Below, piece after piece: positions 8,945 to 15,000 of a stretch of DNA of 15,000 nucleotides (positions are counted from its first letter, which is position 1; each line of letters begins with the position of its first letter). The stretch spans positions 1 through 15,000 of the forward strand of contig MCFG01000444.1 in NCBI GenBank assembly GCA_002104895.1, given 5' to 3'. The notes under the pieces were generated by a model. The model ran no database searches and was not told where the DNA came from. It saw only the letters and a list, made by a program, of their open reading frames with translations. The DNA comes from Anaeromyces robustus (Eukaryota; Neocallimastigomycota; Neocallimastigomycetes; Neocallimastigales; Neocallimastigaceae). The position numbers and the translations under genes were made by a program.

Positions 8945-8965
8945 TTTTTTTTTTTTTTTTTTTTT
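8945..8965 (+). promoter_or_regulatory. Poly(T) tract in the presumed ADE4 promoter
   Basis: A run of 21 T ends 91 bp before the ADE4 start codon. In fungi, poly(dA:dT) tracts at this kind of distance commonly mark nucleosome-poor promoters. Similar runs are abundant throughout this window, so the assignment rests mainly on position. No specific activator site was recognised. Confidence 0.25.
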
Positions 8966-9056
8966 ATTCGAATTATATATATATATGTATACATATTTAT
9001 TTATAATAATAATAATTATTATCAATAATATATAGTAGAATTCATTTATTAGAAAA

Positions 9057-12036
9057 ATGTGTGGTATAAGTGGTATTTTATTAACTAACACTAATCAAAA
9101 TTGTAGTGTTGAAATTTACGAAAGTTTAAATGTTTTACAACACAGAGGACAAGTAATTATATATATAATCTTATAATAATATAATATATATCAATAAAAT
9201 GATAGATAATGTATTAATAAAAAAGTTAAAATTATTTATTAATTAAATAATAAATAAGGATGCTGCTGGTATAGTTACTTGTGGTAATAAAGGTCGTTTA
9301 TATCAATGTAAAGCTAATGGTATGGTAAGAGATGTTTTCAACAAGAGAGCTTTAATGAATTTAGTTGGACCTATGGGAATTGGTCATGGTAATTATTTTG
9401 CTATATGCTTTTTATAAAGTGGAAATATAATTTTTTATATTATATATTAGAGGAGCAATTTAGATATATATACATATCATATAGTTATCAGTATTTTTAT
9501 AAATTGAAATGTTATAATTGTTCAGTTTTTTTTATAAATGATATTAAATGATATTAAATGAATTTTTAATTATTTGATAGTTTTTTTATAAATGATATTA
9601 AATGAATTTTTAATTATTTGATAGTTTTTTTATAAATGATATTAAATGAATTTTTAATTATTTGATAGTTTTTTTTTTTTTTTTTTTTTCAAATTTATAA
9701 TATATGTAGTGGTGTATAATTTAATTAATTCTATATTATTTTTATTTAAAAAAAAAAAAAAAACATCTATATATAAGAATAAAAAAATTAATATTTATTA
9801 TTATATATTAAATATTTTTATAGTTCGTTACCCAACTGCTGGTACTTCTTCTAATTCTGAAGCTCAACCATTCTATGTTAACAGTCCATACGGTTTAGTT
9901 TTTGCACATGTAATTATTATTATTATTATTATTATTATATTAACCAAAAATTAAATAAATATTCATATGGAATATTAATTTTGTTTATTATATGTATAAT
10001 AAAATAGAACGGTAATTTAACTAATGCTCATGAATTAAGAAAATTCTTAGATGAAGAAGCTCATAGACACATTAACACTGATTCTGATACCGAATTAATG
10101 TTAAACATTTTCGCTGATAATTTACAACAAACTGGAAAATTCAGGTATATTATTGTTTTAATATATTAAAATTTTATTGTTATTAGTATTATGTATATAT
10201 CATATTATTATATTATGTAGTTATTAATGATTTTAATATTAATTATATTTTTTTTATTTTATTTTATATTAATAATAATGATTATTTTTTTTTTATTTAA
10301 TGTAATATTTTTATATATAATAGAGTAAATGAAGAAGATACTTTCAATGCTATTAAGGGTATTTATGAACAATGTAGAGGTGGTTATGCTTGTATTGCTA
10401 TGATTGCTGGTTTCGGTTTAATTGCTTTTAGAGTTAGTAGCATAATTTTAAAATTTATATTAATTAATATTAATTTTATTATATGATTTTTAATTATTTA
10501 TTAAATTTATATAAACATAATATAATAATCTAACTTATTATTTTAATTTTTATTTTAATTTTTATTTTTATTTTTATTTATTATTATTTTTATTTATTTA
10601 ATATTTTTTTTTTTTTGAATTAAAATAAAAAACGAATATAAAATAAAACAAAATAGGATCCAAATGGTATTCGTCCATTAATTTATGGTACTAGAAAGAC
10701 TAGTCAAGGTACTGATTACATGATTGCTTCTGAAAGTGTTGCTTTAAGTACTTTAGATTTCAAAGATTTCGTTGATGTTAAACCAGGAGAAGCAGTTATT
10801 ATTACTAAAAATGGTATGAGTAAACGTCAATTAGTTACTGGTGCTGAATTTACTCCATGTATTTTTGAATATGTATATTTTGCTCGTCCAGATTCTATTA
10901 TTGATGGTATCTCCGTTTATAAATCACGTTTAGCTATGGGTGAAGCTTTAGCTGATGCAGTTGTTAAAAAATTAGGTGATAAAATGGATGTTGATGTTGT
11001 TATTCCAGTTCCAGATACTAGTCGTGTTGCTGCTTTACAAGTTTCTTATAGATTAAATATATTATATCGTGAAGGTTTTATTAAAAATAGATATATTGGT
11101 AGAACTTTCATTATGCCAGGTCAATCTGAAAGAAAGAAGTCTGTTAGAAGAAAGTTAAATGCTATGGAACTTGAATTCCATGACAAGAACGTTTTAATTG
11201 TTGATGGTAAAGTTCAAATTTATAATAAAATATAAAATTATATTTTATATTTTATTGTTTTAAATAATTTTTTTTTATTATAATTTTTAATTTTTCTTTA
11301 AGATTGTTATATATATATAATATTAAAATAAAAAAAAAATATTTGAGAATATAAATTATAAATATCTAATTTGTATAAATATAAATCATATTAATAGATT
11401 CTATTGTTAGAGGTACTACTTCAAGAGAAATTATTCAAATGGCTCGTGAAGCTGGTGCTAAAAAGGTATACTTTGCATCCTGTTCACCACCAATTAGATA
11501 TCCAAATGTTTATGGTATTGATATGCCAACTTCTAATGAATTAATTGCTTATAATAGAACTGAAGAAGAAATTGCTAAGGAACTTGGTGCTGATTGTGTT
11601 ATCTATGAAGTAAATATAAATATAATTAATATCTATATATATCTATATATATCTATATTTATAAATATAAATAATAGTTATAGAGTAGAATAGGTGTAAA
11701 ATAAGATAAAGATTAATATAAATATAATAATATTTAATTTAAATTAATATTCATTTTTATTAATATTTTTATTATATATATTTAATATATTTATTTATTA
11801 TTTTTATTTATGAAATTTAATAGGATTTAGATGATTTAATTGAATCTTGCAGAAAATTCAACAGAGATATTAAAAACTTTGATACTTCTGTATTTAATGG
11901 TAAATATGTTACTGGGGATGTTACAAAAGAATATCTTTTAATGTTAGATAAAACTCGTAATGATGATGCTAAGCAACTTGAAAATATTAAGGCTGATGTT
12001 ATTGGACTTCATAATGATTATGGAGAATCCGATTAA
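9057..12036 (+). CDS. ADE4: Amidophosphoribosyltransferase (glutamine PRPP amidotransferase), 8 exons
   Basis: Catalyses the first committed step of de novo purine synthesis in the cytosol: PRPP and glutamine give 5-phosphoribosylamine, glutamate and pyrophosphate. Exons are 9057-9152, 9259-9388, 9824-9909, 10008-10144, 10324-10432, 10657-11206, 11398-11609 and 11824-12036. Joined they give 510 residues, about the length of yeast Ade4. The N-terminal Ntn glutaminase half shows nucleophile Cys2 directly after Met, HRGQD at 29-33, Arg77 in RYPTAG, NGNL at 105-108 and SD at 130-131. The phosphoribosyltransferase half shows [10 protein letters not shown] at 257-266, [14 protein letters not shown] at 329-342 and the PRPP loop [14 protein letters not shown] at 365-378. 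No propeptide precedes Cys2, as in the yeast/E. coli type without an Fe-S cluster. The start is fixed by Cys2 and an A-rich context. All splice phases agree, and all key residues are intact. Codon use is strongly A/T-ending (TTA, GAA, AAA, GCT). Confidence 0.96.
9153..9258 (+). other. ADE4 intron 1 (106 nt, phase 0)
   Basis: Runs from GTAATT to AATAAG and falls between the Gln and Asp codons of the conserved HRGQD motif. Its AAG acceptor differs from the TAG used by the other six introns. Confidence 0.9.
9389..9823 (+). other. ADE4 intron 2 (435 nt, phase 1)
   Basis: Runs from GTAATT to TATAG and splits the Val76 codon just before RYPTAG. It is the longest intron of the gene, enlarged by a 44-bp tandem repeat and T and A runs. 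Confidence 0.9.
9524..9666. repeat. 44-bp tandem repeat inside ADE4 intron 2
   Basis: Three copies: 9524-9578, 9579-9622 and 9623-9666. The last two are identical 44-mers beginning AGTTTTTTTATAAATGATAT. The first is 55 nt because a 10-bp ATATTAAATG is doubled and one T is added. A fourth copy appears to start at 9667 and dissolves into a poly(T) run of about 21. Confidence 0.95.
9910..10007 (+). other. ADE4 intron 3 (98 nt, phase 0)
   Basis: Runs from GTAATT to AATAG and separates His104 from the NGNL motif. It begins with an (ATT)n tract directly after the donor. Confidence 0.9.
10145..10323 (+). other. ADE4 intron 4 (179 nt, phase 2)
   Basis: Runs from GTATAT to AATAG and splits an Arg codon (AG/A). 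The joined reading restores a fungal-like Phe-Arg-Val-Asn-Glu-Glu-Asp stretch. Confidence 0.88.
10433..10656 (+). other. ADE4 intron 5 (224 nt, phase 0)
   Basis: Runs from GTTAGT to AATAG, directly between Arg186 and Asp187 of the conserved RDPNGIRP motif. The donor GTTAGT differs from the GTA start of the other introns. A CTAAC branch-like motif occurs at 10530-10534, rather far from the acceptor. Confidence 0.88.
11207..11397 (+). other. ADE4 intron 6 (191 nt, phase 1)
   Basis: Runs from GTAAAG to AATAG and interrupts the PRPP-binding loop inside the second Asp codon (Asp370). Retention would add about nine residues after Asp369 and then stop, removing the catalytic loop. Confidence 0.9.
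11610..11823 (+). other. ADE4 intron 7 (214 nt, phase 0)
   Basis: Runs from GTAAAT to AATAG, between Glu440 and Asp441. It contains short ATCTATAT repeats near the donor. Retention would add about 27 residues before a stop at 11691. Confidence 0.9.
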
Positions 12037-13018
12037 ATATAGACCTTGTTTCTTTTTTTTTTTTTTTTTTTTTCCTTTCTTTTTTCTTTATTATTTTTCT
12101 CTTTAATTTATATATTTATATAATATAAGAGAAAAAAACAAAAACAAAAACAAAAACAAAAACAAAAAAAGAAAATTTCACAGAAAAATTAAAAGAAAAG
12201 AAAAAAAAAAAAAAAAAAAAAAAAAGGAAAAATTTCAGTTTTATTTTTTCATTATTTTATTTATGAATTAGATAATAATTTACTCTATTAGAATAATAAT
12301 AAATTAATAATATAGTTCTTTTCTATTTTTTTTTTTTTTTTTTATTTATATATAAAATTTTTTAAATTTTTATTTAATAATTTTTTTTTCAACACATAAT
12401 TAAAAAAAATCTTTAACATTATCTAAATAATTAAATTAATTTTTATAAATGAAAAGAACTTTTAAGTAATAATAATAATTAATAATTAAACATATATATA
12501 TATATATAATAAAGTGGTATATATATATAAACTGAAAAAAAAAAACAAAAAAAAAAAAACAAAAAAAACAAAAAAACAAAAAAAAAAAAAAAAAAACAAA
12601 TAACAAAAAAACAAAAAAAAAAAAAAACAAAAAAACAAAAAAACAAAGAAAACAAAAAAACAAAAAGTTAAATAAAAATAGCTTTTTTTTGTTTGCTATA
12701 TATATTGTTTTTCATGTTAATTATTTAATTTTAGTATTTATAATAAAAAAAAAAAATAACAAACAAAAAACAAACAAAAAAAGAAGAAATAAAAAATTTT
12801 TGGTTTATTAAATGTTTATATTTAATTTTATTATTATTATTATTATTATTTTTTTTTTTTTATATTTTTATTATTAATATTATTAATTATAGGGTAAACT
12901 AACTCTATTGTAAATAAGTTAAATAAAAACATAATGAACAATTGTATAATTGTTCACTATGTTTTTACATTATATATTTTCATAATAATTAAAATTACTT
13001 CATATATATATTTGGAGT
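12037..13018. other. ADE4 downstream region with homopolymers and A/C-rich tracts
   Basis: No gene is seen. After the stop come a 21-T run (12053-12073), an (AAAAAC)n tract (about 12132-12165), 25 consecutive A (12201-12225) and a second T run near 12329-12343. A 125-bp AnC tract (about 12537-12665) and similar sequence to about 12780 follow. AATAAA occurs at 12298-12303, but such hexamers are expected by chance here, so the poly(A) site cannot be placed. Confidence 0.6.
12537..12665. repeat. AnC low-complexity tract
   Basis: Runs of 5 to about 20 A separated by single C residues, with rare T and G. It looks like slippage-prone decay of a poly(A) or AAAAAC array and resembles the tract at about 12132-12165. 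Confidence 0.85.
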
Positions 13019-13021
13019 TGT

Positions 13022-13106
13022 AAATGTGGAGTATTATTGTAGAATCACAAAAAAAAAAAAAAAAAAATAAGTGTATAAATGTGGAGTATTGTAGAGTCAC
13101 AAAAAA
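13022..13106. repeat. Duplicated unit ending in poly(A)
   Basis: AAATGTGGAGTATT...GTAGA(A/G)TCAC followed by a run of A occurs twice, starting near 13022 and 13076. The first copy has one extra ATT, and the runs are of different length (about 18 and 14 A). Confidence 0.8.
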
Positions 13107-13132
13107 AAAAAAAAACTGAAAAAAAAAAAGAA

Positions 13133-13178
13133 AAAAGAATTAAATAATGAAAATTATTATTTATTTATTTATACCATA

Positions 13179-13214
<36 letters not shown>

Positions 13215-13300
13215 ATAAAATAAAAGAATTAAATAATGAAAATTATTATTATTTATTTATACCATACCTTTTTTTTTTTTTTTTTTTTTAAATATAAAAT
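13133..13300. repeat. Tandem duplication of a poly(T)-bearing unit
   Basis: Two copies, 13133-13221 (89 bp) and 13222-13300 (79 bp), each run from AAAAGAATTAAATAATGAAA through ACCATACC and poly(T) to AAATATAAAAT. They differ in T-run length (30 T at 13181-13210, 21 T at 13269-13289) and in a small ATT/ATTT difference. A third start, AAAAGAAAAT, follows at 13301. Confidence 0.9.
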
Positions 13301-13448
13301 AAAAGAAAATAAATAATAAATATTTAAAATTGTAATTATTATTATAATTATTAAAAATATTAATTGAAAAATTTTATATATTTATTTACGTTAAAAGGAA
13401 AGAAGTATTTTTTTTAAAAAAAAATATAAATAAATAAAAAATACACTA

Positions 13449-13675
13449 TTCTTCATGATGTTATTTAATTAACTTAATAAATATTCTAATTATGTTATTA
13501 TTTTTACAATTATTACACTATCAAGAACTTATATGATGAAAAATAGAATTCTTGTAAGATTTTCTTCATGATGTTATTTAATTAACCTAATATTCTAATT
13601 ATGTTATTATTACACAATCTATGCCATCAAGAATTTATATAATGAAAAATAGAATTCTTGTAGGACTTTTCCAAG
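13449..13675. repeat. 113-bp tandem duplication with internal hairpin
   Basis: Copies begin at 13449 and 13562 with TTCTTCATGATGTTATTTAA. Each contains ATTCTAATTATGTTATTATT and then a hairpin-forming pair, CAAGAATT with AATTCTTG. The arms are 13628-13635 and 13653-13660 in copy two; in copy one the left arm has one mismatch. The copies have diverged by indels and substitutions. Confidence 0.85.
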
Positions 13676-13746
13676 ATATATATTTTTTTTTGTAGATAAA
13701 AAAAGTAATAAAAATTTAGTATAGTTTTGTAAATGACAACAGTTTT

Positions 13747-13772
13747 ATTATTATTATTATTATTATTATTAT
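13747..13772. repeat. (ATT)n microsatellite
   Basis: About nine ATT units in AT-rich DNA between the 113-bp duplication and the coding-like relic. Confidence 0.9.
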
Positions 13773-13949
13773 ATTCTTTTGATTTTTTTTTGCTTTATTT
13801 TATTGTTAATTTTTATTAATTTATTATATTGATTTAGTTTATTAATTTTCAAATATAAAAAAAATTATTCAGGAAGAAAGTGGCAATTGATTAAAGGTAA
13901 AGGTAGTTTTTGTTTTTGAACATCGATCATATAAAACTATCTACTCTTT

Positions 13950-14007
13950 CATTATAAATAAAGTTGGTCGATTAGAAACATTATAAATAAAGTTGGTCGA
14001 TTAGAAA
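13950..14007. repeat. 29-bp perfect tandem duplication
   Basis: Two identical adjacent 29-mers, 13950-13978 and 13979-14007, beginning CATTATAAATAAAGTTGGTC. The unit is less AT-rich than average for the window. Perfect identity indicates a recent event. Confidence 0.95.
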
Positions 14008-14024
14008 AAAAAAAATTTTTTTTA

Positions 14025-14098
14025 AGTTTTATACAAAATGAAAGTACAGTTGTTGATAATTTGAGCCAAGTAGAATTTGAAATCCTGACAGTGATTGA

Positions 14099-14102
<4 letters not shown>
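14025..14102 (+). pseudogene. Short coding-like relic, unidentified
   Basis: A 26-codon stretch without a stop uses AGC, CTG, GTG, GAC, ACA and CAA codons and reads, in part, STVVDNLSQVEFEILTVIDS. This looks like real protein sequence rather than A/T slippage translation. It has no suitable start and runs into 33 T (14102-14134). Just upstream (about 13868-13945), more mixed-composition DNA is broken by stops in all frames. It is probably a scrap of a decayed gene. I recognise no family. Confidence 0.3.

Positions 14103-14134
<32 letters not shown>
14102..14134. repeat. Poly(T) tract, 33 nt
   Basis: The longest uninterrupted homopolymer in the window. It directly follows the coding-like relic. 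Read on the minus strand it is a poly(A) run, but no element end or target duplication was found around it. Confidence 0.9.
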
Positions 14135-14135
<1 letters not shown>

Positions 14136-14338
14136 AATTATATAATATATATAAAAAATATAAATATAACATTCTTATTTAAACATATAAATATATATAT
14201 ATATAAACAAGTTATATATATATATATATTTATAAATTTTTATTGTTTTATTTTTATATTAAAAAAACCATTTTTGTTGTAATTTTTAATATGTTTTGTA
14301 AATTTAATCTTTTAAAAAAGTTATTACAGTTAATTACA
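14135..14338. other. AT-rich spacer, no gene seen
   Basis: TA-dinucleotide tracts (near 14186-14229) and plain A/T-rich DNA, with no coding-like frame. Confidence 0.6.
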
Positions 14339-14410
14339 ACTATTATACAATCTGTATCATCAAGAATTTGTAAAGAAAAATAAAAAATTTAAGGACTTTT
14401 CAAGGATAAA
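14339..14410. repeat. Diverged third copy of the 113-bp unit's right half
   Basis: Matches the right half of the unit at 13449-13675 through the shared phrases ATTATACAATCTGTATCATC, CAAGAATTTGTAAAGAAAAA and AAGGACTTTTCAAGGATA. The right hairpin arm AATTCTTG has been lost here. It lies about 660 bp from the other copies. Confidence 0.65.
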
Positions 14411-14472
14411 AGAGTATTTTAAGAGTATTTTATTTATTGTATATTAATTCATTTTAAAAGTTTCCTTTATTA

Positions 14473-14672
<200 letters not shown>

Positions 14673-14735
14673 TGATTGTTTATATTATAAATAATATATA
14701 TTAGCAACACAATAATAATATATTAATAAAATATT

Positions 14736-14930
14736 ATTGAATTGGTAGACTTAGAAAAGTTGAATATCCTTAAAAATAAATTAATAAAGTTGCCTCTTGA
14801 AATAGGAAACTTAGTAAACTTGATATCTTAGGAAATAAATTAGCAGAGCTGATTTCGGAAATAGGAAACTTGGTAAACATACAGAAGTTAAATCAAAATT
14901 TATTGGATGAGTTTTATTTGATAATTGTAA
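14736..14930 (+). pseudogene. Leucine-rich-repeat protein relic, frameshifted
   Basis: The frame from 14736 encodes a canonical leucine-rich repeat: LVDLEKLNILKNKLIKLP followed by LEIGNLVNL. It then hits TAG at 14829-14831. A different frame continues from 14828 with LGNKLAELISEIGNLVN, which is the next repeat. The distance between the conserved Leu and Asn codons is about 10 nt shorter than expected, so a roughly 10-bp deletion explains both the frameshift and the missing residues. The third repeat (IQKLNQNLLDE) lacks a few residues and then degenerates. LRRs with an IGNL turn are protein-binding scaffolds, often in large families. No start, upstream exon or intact domain is seen. Sequence beyond the right edge could extend it. 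Confidence 0.7.
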
Positions 14931-15000
14931 TTAATATAATTCTTCAGGGAATGGAGTATCTATTAAAATTTGATGAACTTTCTTTTATTAAGTTTATCAA
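14931..15000 (+). other. Right-edge stretch, possible continuation of the LRR relic
   Basis: In the second frame of the relic, the reading stays open to the window edge with mixed composition (ILQGMEYLLKFDELSFIKFI). No repeat motif is recognisable, so it may be flanking coding sequence of the decayed gene or chance. Confidence 0.25.

Noticed and set aside
9709-9954. Separate small protein over ADE4 exon 3
   Set aside because: The middle part is exon 3 and both ends are intron; splicing with consistent phases explains it fully.
9057-12036. Dictyostelid host based on AT content and AAT repeats
   Set aside because: Seven introns in one 1.5-kb coding sequence and the close resemblance to yeast Ade4 favour a fungus. 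This is not decisive without phylogeny.
12436-12663. Minus-strand Phe-rich frame
   Set aside because: Translation of the AnC low-complexity tract.

Overview
The window is nuclear DNA of an extremely A+T-rich eukaryote. It is dominated by A/T homopolymers, (ATT)n, (AAAT)n and longer minisatellites, with one clear intron-rich gene. That gene, split into 8 exons, encodes an amidophosphoribosyltransferase of the leaderless, fungal/E. coli type (yeast Ade4-like). The AT-desert intergenic DNA, AT-rich GT-AG introns, heavily A/T-ending codons and leucine-rich-repeat relics best fit an anaerobic gut fungus (Neocallimastigomycota). This is inference: no ribosomal or other phylogenetic marker is present, and another AT-rich eukaryote cannot be excluded.

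Layout. 1-506 is AT-rich spacer. 518-1047 is a compositionally distinct insertion that looks like a tRNA-derived SINE: it has a pol III box A and a perfect box B, a body of about 430 bp, a 29-nt A tail and an 11-bp target-site duplication abutting both ends. 1059-3850 is AT-rich spacer holding hairpins, a short inverted-repeat island (2091-2178) and two large (ATT)n arrays. 3852-4265 is a higher-GC reading frame with a leucine-rich-repeat-like look but an in-frame stop near its 5' end. 4452-4583, on the minus strand and convergent to it, is a 43-residue coding-like frame. 4584-9056 is spacer with a 42-bp tandem repeat, a higher-order AAT minisatellite (about 6359-7139), a 25-bp-arm hairpin (7963-8014) and poly(T) tracts. 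9057-12036 is ADE4 with seven introns, the second carrying a 44-bp tandem repeat. 12037-15000 is repeat-dense: A5C and AnC tracts, a duplicated poly(T) unit, a 113-bp duplication with a diverged third copy, a 29-bp duplication, a roughly 200-bp (AAAT)n array, a short coding-like relic, and at the right edge a frameshifted leucine-rich-repeat pseudogene.

Functionally, the only gene that can be assigned is ADE4, which starts de novo purine synthesis. Nothing else in the window belongs to that pathway. The other coding-like islands look like fragments of gene families scattered in decaying, repeat-rich DNA. The SINE-like element is the most likely undescribed item.
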